From: Desulfobacteraceae bacterium
GTDB lineage: Bacteria; Desulfobacterota; Syntrophobacteria; Syntrophobacterales; Syntrophobacteraceae
NCBI GenBank assembly: GCA_021372635.1
Contig: JAJFUA010000094.1
Location: forward strand, 1-41,667
Direction of reading: 5' to 3'
DNA length: 41,667 bases
Part shown: in pieces, positions 1 to 8,672 of the stretch
Layout of the letters: each line of letters starts with the position of its first letter
Position numbering within the stretch: the stretch's first letter is position 1
Translations under genes and position numbers: made by a program
Notes under the pieces: model-generated
Told to the model about the DNA's origin: nothing
Databases searched by the model: none
What the model saw: the letters and a program-made list of their open reading frames with translations, nothing else

Positions 1-176
1 CCCCGGGAAAGCGCATCGACCACGATTTCAGGGTGCACCATGCCGGAACACATGACCCGAACGGGCCGGATGCCGGGCGGATACTGAAGGCGCGAGACTC
101 CTGCCAGATCCGCACCCGCATAGGCGCACCAGTTACAGAGAAATCCTATGATAACCGGTTCGTAGCTTTCAGACAT
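1..176 (-). CDS. mvhD: MvhD-type F420-non-reducing hydrogenase iron-sulfur subunit (5' part, cut by window edge)
   Basis: The first 58 residues begin MSESYEPVIIGFLCNWCAY and continue through a CSGMVHP segment. This is the family signature of MvhD (FLCNWC...GADLAG...RVMCSG), the small [2Fe-2S] protein that passes electrons from hydrogenase or another donor to HdrA. The ATG is preceded on the minus strand by GAGGAG at good distance. The gene starts 41 bp after the hdrA stop codon, so it is co-transcribed with hdrA. The C-terminus lies off the left edge. Family assignment is firm; whether the partner is a hydrogenase or a formate dehydrogenase cannot be seen here. Confidence 0.85.
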   Translation of the reverse strand, partial: MSESYEPVIIGFLCNWCAYAGADLAGVSRLQYPPGIRPVRVMCSGMVHPEIVVDALSR

Positions 177-217
177 CTCTTATCTCCTCAATTTGTACAC
201 CGCCCCTCGATCTTTAT

Positions 218-3200
218 CTACTGGAGCGATTCGACAATGGCGTTCACCTGTGCCCGTATCTGGTCGACCGTAAAGGAATGGACGAGCACCCCCTGTTTCG
301 GGCAGGTCGCTTCGCAGATGCCGCACCCCTTGCAGACGGCCGTATCCGTCTTGATCCTCCGCCGTCTGCGGCCATCCTCCACGTATTCCTCCAACGAGAT
401 GGCCGAATACGGGCACACATCCAGGCACAGGGCGCAGCCGTCGCACCTCGGGGTGACGTAGGATTTTACAGCGTCCAGTTCCAGCCGGCTCTTCGAGAGA
501 ACGACCCCGGCCCGGGAGGCGGCGGCCTTTCCCTGCGAAACCGCCTCATCGATCGGTTTCGGATAATTGCACATCCCGGCGACGAAGAGGCCGTCCGTGG
601 CCATGTCGACCGGCCTGAGCTTCGGATGGGCCTCGTTGAGAAAACCGTCTTCGTTCTGCCCGCAGCGGAACAGTTCGATCAGCTCACGGTTCTCGTGAGG
701 TTCGATGGCGGCCGCGAGCACCAGGAAATCCGCAGGGATCTTCAGCGGGCGCCGCAAGACGGGGTCGAGGGCCTCCACAAAGAGGCCGCCGTTGTCCCGG
801 TAGACATCGGGTTTGGCCTGCACGTCGTAGCGTATGAACACGACGCCCAGTTCCCGGGCCTTGCGGTAGAGTTCCTCGCGCATCCCGTACGTGCGCATGT
901 CGCGGTAGAGCACGTATACGTCCAGGTCGGGGTTGAGCCCTTTCAGCTTCGCGGCGGCCTGGACGGTGTGCGTACAGCACACGCGGCTGCAATACATGCG
1001 GCCGTTTTCCCTCGATCCCACGCACTGGATGAACACGACGCTCCGGGCCCGCCGGACGGCTTCCACATCCCCGCCGAGCACGGCTTCGAATTCCATGTGG
1101 GTCATCACACGGCCGTCCTGGCCGTAGAGATATTCCCGGGGCACACGCTCGCGGGCTCCGATGGCGATCACCGCGGCCCCGTAGCGTATCGTCCGGGTGT
1201 TCCCGTCCATGGAGACCTCGCTCTGGAAATTGCCCACGGTCCCCGAACAGGTTTTCACCTGCGCGTTCAACAGGAGATCGATCCGTTCGTGCCGTTCCAC
1301 TTTTTCGATCAGATCCTCCAGTTGCGGCCGGACTTTGCGGCCCTTCCAGGTTTCCTCCAGCTTCCAGGCATTGCCGCCGAGCCTTGCGCCGCTTTCGACC
1401 AAAGTGGTCGGATAACCCTGATCGGCCAGGGCAAGTGCGGCGTTCATGCCCGCAATGCCTCCCCCGACGACCATCGCGCGCTGGACCACCCGGACACCGG
1501 GGCGCTGGACGGGAACGTTCAGGGCCGCCTTCGCCACCGCCATGCGGACCTGGTCCATGGCCTTGCGCGTGGCGGCTTCCGGATCGTTCTGATGCACCCA
1601 GGAGTTCTGGTTCCGTATGTTGGCCATTTCCAGGAGGTACGCGTTCATCCCCGCCTCTCTCAGGGTATCCTGAAAGAGAGGTTCGTGAGTTCTTGGGGTG
1701 CAGGCGGCCACGACGATGCGGTTCAGACCGTGTTCCCTGATCTTTTCCGCAAGAATCCGTTGCGTGTCCGTCGAACACGTGAAGAGATTGTTTTCCACGA
1801 AGATGACGTGAGGAAGCATCCGCGCGTATGCGGCAACCTTCTCCACGTTCACCACGCCGGCGATGTTGATACCGCAGGAGCAGACGAAGACGCCTATCCT
1901 GGGGTCCTGCCCGGAGACGTCCGTCTCCGCCGGGTAGGTCTTCTCCCTGGTCAGCGTGCCCCGCGCCGCGGCCAGCGCCCTGGAGGCCTCGGCCGCCGCC
2001 GCGGAGGCTTCGGTAACCGCCCGGGGTATCGCCTTGGGAGACTGAAAACCACCCGCGACGTAGATCCCTTCCCTGCTGCTCGAAACGGGCTTGAAGGCGA
2101 TGGTTTTGGCAAATCCGTACGCGTCCAGTTCGAAGCCGAGCTTTTCCGAAAGCTTCACCGCGTCCGCGGACGGCCCCATGCCGATGGAGAGGACCGCCAT
2201 GTCGAAAGGTTCGCGGTGCTGCACGCCGGCTTCGTCGGAGTAGACCATAAAGACGCCGCAGCCGCCCTCCCCCGCCTCGATGGTATGGACGCGGGACCGG
2301 ATGAACCGCACCCCCTTGTCCTTCGCCCCTTCGTAGAACCTCTCGAATTCCTTGTTGGGGCTCCGGATGTCCATGTAGAAAATTGTCTGCTCCGCTCCCG
2401 CTTCCTTCACATGCTCGGCGGTCACCAGCGCCTGCTTGATGGCGTACATGCAGCAGATGCTCGAACAGTATCCGTTTTTCATGTGGTTCACTTCGCGTGA
2501 ACCGACGCACTGGAGCCACGCGACTTTCCGCGGTTCGCGGTTGTCGGACGGCCTGACCAAGTGCCCCATGTGAGGGCCGCCCGCGGAGAGGAGCCGTTCG
2601 TATTCGAGGCTCGTCACGACGTCGGGAATCTTCCCGTAGCCGTAGAATTCGTAGCGGGAGGGGTCGAAGGGCTTGTAGCCCGGGGCGAGAATCAGGGAAC
2701 CGACGTTGAGCGTGAGGACCTTCTCCTCGTCGTTAAAATTGATCGCGCCCGTGGGACAGAATTTTTCGCAGGCGCGGCATTTTCCCTTGGCAAGATAAAG
2801 GCAGGACGACTCATCGACGGCATATTTCAAGGGAACGGTCTGCCCGTACTTGATGTAGATCGCCTTTCGTTTGCCAAGGCCCGCGTTGTATTCGTCGTCG
2901 ACTTTTTTGGGGCACTTCTGTGCGCACAGGCCGCAGCCGATGCACTTGTCCAGGTCCACATAGCGGGGTTTCTGTCTTGCCGTCACGGTGAGATTGCCTT
3001 CCTCTCCCGTAACGTTCTCCACTTCGCACAGCGTCAACAACTCAATGTTCAAGTGCCGACCGCACTCGACCAGTTTCGGCGAGATGATTCACATCGCACA
3101 GTCGTTGGTCGGGTAGGTCTTGTCCAATTGGGCCATCACGCCGCCGATCCCGGAACTCTTTTCCAGGAGGTACACGTAGAATCCCGAATCGGCCAGGTCC

Positions 3201-3268
3201 AGGGCGGCCTGAATGCCGGCGATGCCTCCACCGACGATCGCGACCGATCCAACAGGTTTTGCCGTCAT
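218..3268 (-). CDS. hdrA: Heterodisulfide reductase subunit A, long two-FAD form, with selenocysteine at residue 60
   Basis: This is a 1016-aa cytoplasmic flavoprotein of the Hdr electron-bifurcating complex. The N-terminal FAD motif GGGIAG is near residues 13-18. An in-frame UGA (3089-3091) follows TNDCAM, where the family has cysteine (DCSMCI), and the frame continues [13 protein letters not shown], so it is read as selenocysteine. Two [4Fe-4S] motifs follow (Cys 109/112/115/119 and 156/164/167/171), then CVGSR and YCSSICC (about 254-273), CSCG (about 463), a second FAD motif GGGIAG (about 602), a second CVGSR, and two C-terminal ferredoxin clusters (Cys 942-952 and 979-989). Usual HdrA is about 650 aa; here the FAD module is duplicated. 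The ATG at 3268 has an AAAGGA site. It sits between a maturation protease gene and mvhD. Tools stopping at UGA would call a 944-aa protein from a TTG codon. Confidence 0.93.
3051..3067 (-). promoter_or_regulatory. Candidate bacterial SECIS hairpin of hdrA
   Basis: In the mRNA the stem GAGUGC / GCACUU closes a GGUCG loop starting 27 nt after the UGA at 3089-3091. A lower helix (UC/GA plus further pairs after one mismatch) extends it. A GGUC-type apical loop at this distance fits SelB-dependent bacterial SECIS elements. Pairing was found by eye; folding energy was not computed. Confidence 0.65.
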
Positions 3269-3326
3269 ACGCGTCCTTTCCTTTGCTTGCCGTATAAACC
3301 CGGCTGCCATTGTACGTGAGTGCAGA

Positions 3327-3860
3327 TCATTCTTTCGACCGGCAGCCGCCCGGCGCTTCTCCGATTTGGCGAAACAACCAGGCACACGCACGATCGACCG
3401 CAGCCCGAACTTCCGGCGAAAGACCCGGCTGGACGAATTCAGGGACAATCACAGCCCGAACGGCCAGGATACGCACATCCACTCCGGCGGAAAACTTCAG
3501 CTCCCGCAGCAGGCTCATGGACGGGACCTGGTGCGGGGTGAAACCTCCAGTCCCGCCTTCCGGCACCCTTTCGACGGGGATTTCGAAGATTTCGCCGGGC
3601 TCTACCCCTCCGGAAGCAACCGCATCCACGATGAACAGGCGGCGGGGCCTGACGGGCGAGAGCACGAAATCGAAGAGAATGTCACCGGCGCTGGTGCCGG
3701 CATCCATGGCCAGGACGTTTTCAGGAATTTTGTAGTGCTTGTGCAGGTGTTCGATCACTTCGGGGCCGAAACCGTCGTCGCCCAGGAGCGTATTGCCGCA
3801 GCCCAGAATGACGACAGGTTTAGTGAACAGTTCTCCAATCACGGCCATCCTCACTTTCAT
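3327..3860 (-). CDS. Hydrogenase maturation protease (HyaD/FrhD-type endopeptidase)
   Basis: A 177-aa protein with the family core [17 protein letters not shown] near the N-terminus, then [19 protein letters not shown] and GFTPHQVPS. These match the nickel-dependent endopeptidases that trim the large subunit of [NiFe] hydrogenases; the Glu/Asp Ni ligands correspond to the D of GDDGFG and the D of MDAG, while the family's last His is seen in TPHQ. It lies 58 bp upstream of hdrA on the same strand, so it probably belongs to the hdr-mvh unit and suggests that a [NiFe] hydrogenase large subunit lies to the left of the window. The start is uncertain: ATG 3860 has no clear Shine-Dalgarno site, and a second ATG lies four codons later. 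Confidence 0.85.
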   Translation of the reverse strand: MKVRMAVIGELFTKPVVILGCGNTLLGDDGFGPEVIEHLHKHYKIPENVLAMDAGTSAGDILFDFVLSPVRPRRLFIVDAVASGGVEPGEIFEIPVERVPEGGTGGFTPHQVPSMSLLRELKFSAGVDVRILAVRAVIVPEFVQPGLSPEVRAAVDRACAWLFRQIGEAPGGCRSKE

Positions 3861-3945
3861 GGGGAAAGTTCGCGCCAGAACGACAGCACGCTGTCCGCTG
3901 GATATCGGTTATTGCAGCAATTCCGGGGTCGACCGTCGGGAATTC

Positions 3946-3961
3946 TTTTGCAATCGCAAAA
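3946..3961. repeat. Inverted repeat TTTTGC-AATC-GCAAAA upstream of the hydrogenase protease gene
   Basis: A perfect 6-bp inverted repeat with 4-bp spacer, 85 bp upstream of the protease start codon. It may be a regulator binding site in the leader. No known operator is recognised. Confidence 0.4.
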
Positions 3962-4286
3962 CGACCGTGGAACCGGGGGGGGCCTGATCTGCGGCGGCGT
4001 TCGGTTGCCGGAACCTTGTTTCCGGTGAGAGCAAGTCGAGAAGCAACGCTGGAGAGAGTCGCGGGAACCGGTTGCGGAACCGGAAAGCGAAAGCACGGGC
4101 AATCGCCGGACTCACCGGGTAAAAAGCGGATGCTCCCCGGGATGCTACGTCACGGGAAAGATCATCGATCCAAACACTCCTGTTTCACACCTCCAAAATC
4201 ACTTTGCACGACCATCGGCTTCATCCAACCCAATCTGCGCCGGCATGCCGCACGGGCAGGCCGCTCTATCTTTGAGCATAATGTGC

Positions 4287-4314
4287 ATTCTATGCATTGC
4301 GTTTCAGGATTCAA
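4287..4314 (-). promoter_or_regulatory. Candidate sigma70 promoter for the protease-hdrA-mvhD unit
   Basis: On the minus strand, -35 TTGAAT (4309-4314) and -10 TAGAAT (4287-4292) are separated by 16 bp. It points toward the hydrogenase protease gene, leaving a leader of about 420 nt. Sequence match only. Confidence 0.4.
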
Positions 4315-4591
4315 CCTTTTTCTGCCATATCAGGTACATATGTGAACCTTTTTACAAGCGGATTCCGGCAAAGTGAAATCTTTCACTAGTGATCCCCTGC
4401 ATAAACCCGAAACAGCCCAATCGAACGAGACAGGGAGCAGCACCGCGTTGCCGGGTTCAACGGCACCGAATGGACCGGGAGGAGCGCTTGCGAAATGTAT
4501 CTTTTCACAGTGAGGCTTGACGGGAAGGGAAGAACACCGACAGGGAGAATACACCCGGAGGATTGGGAGGATTGCCTGCAGCGTACGCAGA

Positions 4592-4635
4592 GGTTCCCAT
4601 CCACCCGGGGTTCCGTGCCCGGATGGATGGGAACC
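4592..4635. terminator. Large hairpin at the 3' side of the Gly/Tyr/His-rich gene
   Basis: A 12-bp perfect inverted repeat (GGTTCCCATCCA at 4592-4603, TGGATGGGAACC at 4624-4635) encloses a further 5-bp stem after one mismatch. It lies 12 bp past the stop codon of the gene at 4647. There is no U-tract, so it could be a weak terminator or an mRNA 3'-end stabiliser. Confidence 0.5.
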
Positions 4636-4646
4636 GGACGAGTTCA

Positions 4647-5042
4647 TCAGCGTCCGCGGTGTCCGCCGCCACCGGAATGGCCACCGTGAGACCCGCCGCC
4701 ATGATAGGAGCCTCCTCCATGGTGATACCCTCCCCCATGATGGCCATGATGTCCGTGTCCGCCGCCGCCCCAGTACCCGTAATAACCGCCCCAGTAGCCG
4801 CCCCAATAGCCGGGCCAGCCCCCATAATAGTAGGAGGGAGCGTAGTTATAGTAGTAGCCTGGGCCGCAGTAATACCCATAGTCGTAGCAGTACCGCGAAC
4901 CGTAACCGTAGCCATAATAGGCCGGATAAGGAGCCACGGTCACTATGGGCAGGGATACGTAAACACCCGCCTCGCAGGGAGTGGACATTACACCGCCCAT
5001 GACCGCCGCCAGCAGAAACGCCAAAGCGATCGTTTTTTTCAT
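4647..5042 (-). CDS. Small exported Gly/Tyr/His-rich protein
   Basis: A 131-aa protein. Residues 1-27 form a signal peptide (MKKTIALAFLLAAVMGG... ending CEA before the cut). The mature part is low-complexity: first a Tyr/Gly block with many YYG and GYY repeats, then a Gly/His block of GHHG, YHGGG and SHGG units, ending GGGGHRGR. The start at 5042 has GGAGG seven bases upstream; a longer frame to 5072 lacks support. No fold or enzyme is recognisable. The His-rich tail could bind metal, and the Tyr/Gly part resembles structural surface proteins; both are inferences. It appears monocistronic. Confidence 0.8.
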   Translation of the reverse strand: MKKTIALAFLLAAVMGGVMSTPCEAGVYVSLPIVTVAPYPAYYGYGYGSRYCYDYGYYCGPGYYYNYAPSYYYGGWPGYWGGYWGGYYGYWGGGGHGHHGHHGGGYHHGGGSYHGGGSHGGHSGGGGHRGR

Positions 5043-5297
5043 GACACCCTCCATCCTTACAAGTCCAGACACGCATCTTCGCCATCCCGCGGGCCGGCAC
5101 CACGCCCCCGACGGAGAAGAAGATGAGCAACGTTAGTATACCACAAATTCGCAATGTAAAGGGCGAATTTCACATTTCGTCATCGGACTCCGGAGCGGCG
5201 GATCCGACCTGAAATCAAGGGTTTTCTCCCGTCCCGGTTCGGTGTAAATTGAAAATCCTTGGCACTTCACCGTCATCTTCCAAATCGGAGGCTGGAA

Positions 5298-6767
5298 ATG
5301 CTCGAAGCAATCGTCTTCATCTGCGGCGCGGTCGTCATGATCCTGGAGATGGTCGGGTCGAGGATACTCGCCCCTTACCTGGGAACTTCCATCGTGGTGT
5401 GGACGAGCCTGATCGGGGTGATTCTCGGGTCCCTGAGCATCGGGTACTGGTGGGGCGGGCGGGTCGCCGACACCAAACCCAGCTACAGGATTCTTTCGCT
5501 GGTCGTGCTGCTGGCCGCCGTGTTCGTTGCGGCCGTCGCCGTATCCAAGTCCTTTCTCCTGGGCTCCCTGCAGCAATACAGTTCCAGCCTCCCGCTCGGT
5601 TCCACCGCCGCGGCGATGATACTCTTCGCGCCCCCCAGCATTCTCCTCGGCATGATCTCGCCCTACGCCGTCCGCCTGAAGATCATCGATGTAAAAAACT
5701 CCGGATCGACCGTCGGCAGCCTTTACGCGATCTCCACGGTCGGGAGCATCTTCGGGACCTTCTTCGCCGGGTTCTTCCTGATCGGGTTTCTCGGCAGCAC
5801 CAGCATCCTCATCGTCCTTTCCATCATACTCGCCGCCACCTCGCTCCTCGCCTCAATGCAGGAAAGGAAGATCAAAGCCGCCTCGCTCTGCGTCTTCATC
5901 CTGCTCCTTTTCGCCTCCAAGGCTTATGACGCTCACCTTGCCGGCCTGGGGGTCCACGATGTCGACACCGACTACAACAGAGTGCTCGTCTACCATGCCA
6001 CAGACCCGGCAAGTACGAGGATGACCCGGGTCATGGTGACGAACCCGCACGGAAAGCAGTCGGCCATGTTCGTCGACAACCCTTCCGAACTGGCCGTCCA
6101 GTACACGAAGTTCTACCAACTGGCGGCCCACTTCAAGCCCGGCATGAAGAAAATCCTGATGCTCGGGGGAGGCGGCTATTCCTTTCCCAAATTCGCCCTG
6201 CGGCACTATCCCGACGTGACGATGGAAGTGATGGAGATCGATCCGGGAATCACCGATCTTTCCCGCCGGTTCTTCGCATTGGAAGACGACCCGCGACTGA
6301 CGGTCCGCCACGAGGATGCCAGGACGTTCCTGAACAGGGCCACCGGGAAGTACGACGTGATCCTGGGAGACACTTTCAATTCTCATTATTCCATCCCCTT
6401 CCACATGAGCACCGTCGAGGCGGTCCGAAGGCTGCACGCTCTGCTGGAAGAGGACGGGATCGTCGTGGCCAACATCCTGTCGGCAATCGAAGGGGACAGG
6501 GGACGCTTCCTGAGAGCGGAGTACGCAACGTTCAAAGCCGTTTTCCCACAGGTCTTCCTGATTCCCGTATACAGCAGCAGCGACGGTGAAAGCTGGCAGA
6601 ACGTCATGCTGATCGCTCTGAAATCCTCCGTCGAACCGGTATTTCAAAGCGAGGACCCGGTCCTGAACGCCATGCTGGATCGCAGGTGGCGGAAGGAGAT
6701 ACCCGCGGACGTGCCTGTTCTGACTGACGATTTCGCCCCCGTGGACCGCTACGTTGCGCTCCAGTAG
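5298..6767 (+). CDS. Membrane-fused spermidine-synthase-like protein
   Basis: A 489-aa protein. The first 210 residues contain about six hydrophobic segments (starting LEAIVFICGAVVMILEMVG), a membrane module often fused to SpeE-like domains. The C-terminal half is a Rossmann aminopropyltransferase-like domain with ILMLGGGGYSFP as nucleotide or decarboxylated-SAM binding loop, an acidic VMEIDP end of strand 2, and VILGDTFNS at the position of the catalytic DxxDP-like segment, which is altered. It may not make spermidine. The ATG at 5298 has GGAGG seven bases upstream, preferred to a TTG at 5259. It stands alone, divergent from the exported protein gene. Confidence 0.8.
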   Translation: MLEAIVFICGAVVMILEMVGSRILAPYLGTSIVVWTSLIGVILGSLSIGYWWGGRVADTKPSYRILSLVVLLAAVFVAAVAVSKSFLLGSLQQYSSSLPLGSTAAAMILFAPPSILLGMISPYAVRLKIIDVKNSGSTVGSLYAISTVGSIFGTFFAGFFLIGFLGSTSILIVLSIILAATSLLASMQERKIKAASLCVFILLLFASKAYDAHLAGLGVHDVDTDYNRVLVYHATDPASTRMTRVMVTNPHGKQSAMFVDNPSELAVQYTKFYQLAAHFKPGMKKILMLGGGGYSFPKFALRHYPDVTMEVMEIDPGITDLSRRFFALEDDPRLTVRHEDARTFLNRATGKYDVILGDTFNSHYSIPFHMSTVEAVRRLHALLEEDGIVVANILSAIEGDRGRFLRAEYATFKAVFPQVFLIPVYSSSDGESWQNVMLIALKSSVEPVFQSEDPVLNAMLDRRWRKEIPADVPVLTDDFAPVDRYVALQ

Positions 6768-6794
6768 TTCGGATCTGTGCAGTCACCGCACGGC

Positions 6795-6825
6795 TTGTAA
6801 AATTCAAAAATAAGCGATATATAAT
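6795..6825 (+). promoter_or_regulatory. Candidate sigma70 promoter upstream of the carboxypeptidase gene
   Basis: TTGTAA (6795-6800) with TATAAT (6820-6825), spacer 19 bp; TATATA two bases earlier gives 17 bp. The local sequence is AT-rich. If used, it leaves a leader of about 380 nt before the carboxypeptidase start. Confidence 0.4.
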
Positions 6826-7210
6826 GCAGCCTTAAAATGCACCCGGACACACTGCCGCGAGCGGCGGGAGGTTCGGTGCGGGCGCAGGCGCGGGGGAGTT
6901 CCGGCCGGATCGGTCCGGAAGAGTGCGAGGGCTCCCGGGCTTCGTTGTCCGAAAAGTTCCGGAGGGGCTCGGAATCGGGCAACACGAAGAGCAGCGCCCG
7001 GCATCCACGCGGCAGATCGGCCCGGTTCGGTCTGCGCGCAGTACAGGAGTTAAATAGGGATTTACGGGAAAGCCGCCTCAGTGGTTGCAGGACCATACGA
7101 CACGGCACTTTTTTGTCCGGGCACGCTCATCGGCCCGCCCCAGGGCTCGAGAAGGGTCTTTCGGCGCCTTCGCCGTCGACCGGCGTGCCAATCGTTTTGA
7201 GAGGAAACAT
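6826..7210 (+). other. Long GC-rich leader before the D-Ala-D-Ala carboxypeptidase gene
   Basis: About 385 bp without a supported gene between a promoter-like site and the signal-peptide start at 7211. A frame runs through it but is Arg/Ser/Gly-rich like a shadow and has no ribosome site. I recognise no known riboswitch. It could hold a structured leader or a small RNA. Confidence 0.35.
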
Positions 7211-8569
7211 ATGCAGAAGAAATGCTTCCCTGTCTTGTTTGTTGTGATCCTGCTGGCCCTTTCCCTGGTCTTTCCGGGTGCCGCCCTCTGTGCGGAGCAG
7301 GGCACGGGAAAGAAGAAAATAAAGGCCGCAACGCCGGGCAGCAGGGCAAAAACGGACCAGGCAGCCACGAGCAAGGCCGGCCAGGAACCGAAGACCGCAA
7401 GCGGCGAACCTTCCCCGGGCCAGATCAACGCGCGGGCGGCCATGCTGGTGGAGGTGTCCACCGGAACGGTATTGTTCGAACAGAATGCGGACGATGCCAT
7501 AGAACCTGCGTCGTTCACAAAGATTCTCTCGCTCTATCTCGTCTTCGAGCAACTCCAGGCCGGCCGCATACACCTGAACGACGAAATCTGGGTCAGTGAA
7601 GCGGCCTGGCGCACGGGCGGCTCCAAGATGTTCGTGGGCATCGGAACCAAGGTGCCCCTGGAAGAACTTCTGAAGGGCATCGCGGTGGTTTCCGGAAATG
7701 ACGCCTGCGTGGCTGCCGCCGAGCACTTGTCGGGCAGCGCGGACACTTTCGTGGACAATATGAACGCCAAGGCGAAGGAACTCGGTATGAACCGGAGCCG
7801 GTTCATGAACCCGCACGGCCTTCCGGCGGACGGCCAGATCACGACCGCCAGGGACATGGCGCTGCTCGACGCCGCCTATCTGCGGCGCTTCCCCGAGTCC
7901 CTCCGGTTCCATTCCATGCACGACTACACGTATAACAACATCACCCAGTACAATCGAAATCACCTGATCCTGAAGGACCCGGCCATCGACGGGTTGAAGA
8001 CCGGCTTCGTCGGCGCCGCGGGCTACCATCTCTCCGCCACGTCCCAGAAGGACGGCATGCGCCTCCTGGCCGTGGTCATGGGCGCGGCATCCCCGCGCAT
8101 CCGCGAGCAGGAGGCTTTGAAGCTGCTGAACTTCGGCTTCCGCTACTACACGCTCGTGCAGCCGTTCCCCAAGGGGCAGCCGCTCGCCACGGCGAAAGTC
8201 TGGAAGGGCGAAGTGGACGAAGTGGGCCTTTTCGCCCAGGACGCGCCGGCCTTCCTGATCTCACAGACGCAGAAGAACCAGCTTCGCTGGGAAGTGCATG
8301 CACCGAAGGAAATCACCGCCCCCCTTCCCCCCGGGCAGACGCTGGGTGAAGTGGTTTTCTACGTTTCGGATCAGCCCCGCAGAACCGTGGCGCTCGTCAA
8401 CAACGACGAACTCAAGCCAGGCGGCTGGTTCAAGCGAACCTGGCAGACGCTGCTCTTTGTCCATTCCTTCGACTGGCGCTGGTTTGCGGGCATATTGGGC
8501 GGCATTCTCCTCGTGGCCGTCCTGTTCTTCGTCGTCACCGGCGTACGGGGAAGGTCCCGGCGCTTCTGA
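7211..8569 (+). CDS. D-alanyl-D-alanine carboxypeptidase, S11 family (penicillin-binding protein 5 type)
   Basis: A 452-aa periplasmic enzyme that trims peptidoglycan pentapeptides. Signal peptide about residues 1-28 (MQKKCFPVLFVVILLALSLV...). A Lys/Ala/Ser-rich linker (30-68) precedes the catalytic domain with SFTK (101-104, nucleophile Ser and Lys), SGN (161-163) and KTG (263-265), the three S11 motifs in correct order. A PBP5-type beta domain follows and a C-terminal transmembrane helix (about 425-447) ends in basic residues, anchoring it to the membrane. The start at 7211 has GAGAGGAAAC upstream; an in-frame extension to 7085 is rejected because it lacks a signal. A C-rich hairpin (8586-8609) follows the stop codon. 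Confidence 0.92.
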   Translation: MQKKCFPVLFVVILLALSLVFPGAALCAEQGTGKKKIKAATPGSRAKTDQAATSKAGQEPKTASGEPSPGQINARAAMLVEVSTGTVLFEQNADDAIEPASFTKILSLYLVFEQLQAGRIHLNDEIWVSEAAWRTGGSKMFVGIGTKVPLEELLKGIAVVSGNDACVAAAEHLSGSADTFVDNMNAKAKELGMNRSRFMNPHGLPADGQITTARDMALLDAAYLRRFPESLRFHSMHDYTYNNITQYNRNHLILKDPAIDGLKTGFVGAAGYHLSATSQKDGMRLLAVVMGAASPRIREQEALKLLNFGFRYYTLVQPFPKGQPLATAKVWKGEVDEVGLFAQDAPAFLISQTQKNQLRWEVHAPKEITAPLPPGQTLGEVVFYVSDQPRRTVALVNNDELKPGGWFKRTWQTLLFVHSFDWRWFAGILGGILLVAVLFFVVTGVRGRSRRF

Positions 8570-8631
8570 CAGCGGAAGGAAAAGCGGGGGGACGGTCGTT
8601 AAGCCCCCCCCCTCCGGGCGCACTGCATGAA

Positions 8632-8665
8632 AACGCCGGATGAAGGGTGTCCCTCATCCGGCGTT
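8632..8665 (-). terminator. Hairpin terminator of the FmdB-selenoprotein operon
   Basis: A 12-bp perfect inverted repeat (AACGCCGGATGA / TCATCCGGCGTT) with a 10-nt loop. On the minus strand it is followed by TTTTC. It starts 8 bp past the stop codon of the 53-aa selenoprotein gene, which supports that reading frame ending at 8673. It may also act on transcripts from the carboxypeptidase gene. Confidence 0.65.
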
Positions 8666-8672
8666 CATGCGA

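Larger units (their letters stand above)
3861..4646. other. Long non-coding leader and intergenic region
   Basis: About 790 bp without a convincing gene. Open frames here have the composition of shadows. It holds a minus-strand promoter candidate (4287-4314), a perfect inverted repeat (3946-3961), a second inverted repeat CCGGTT-GCGG-AACCGG (4068-4083) and a large hairpin (4592-4635). Base composition is more AT-rich between 4150 and 4350, as expected for a promoter zone. Confidence 0.5.

Noticed and set aside
278-2500. Long plus-strand open frame of 740 codons
   Set aside because: It is antisense to hdrA, composed of His, Arg, Pro and Gly-rich text with no family motif, and has no ribosome site. 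A shadow of a GC-rich gene.
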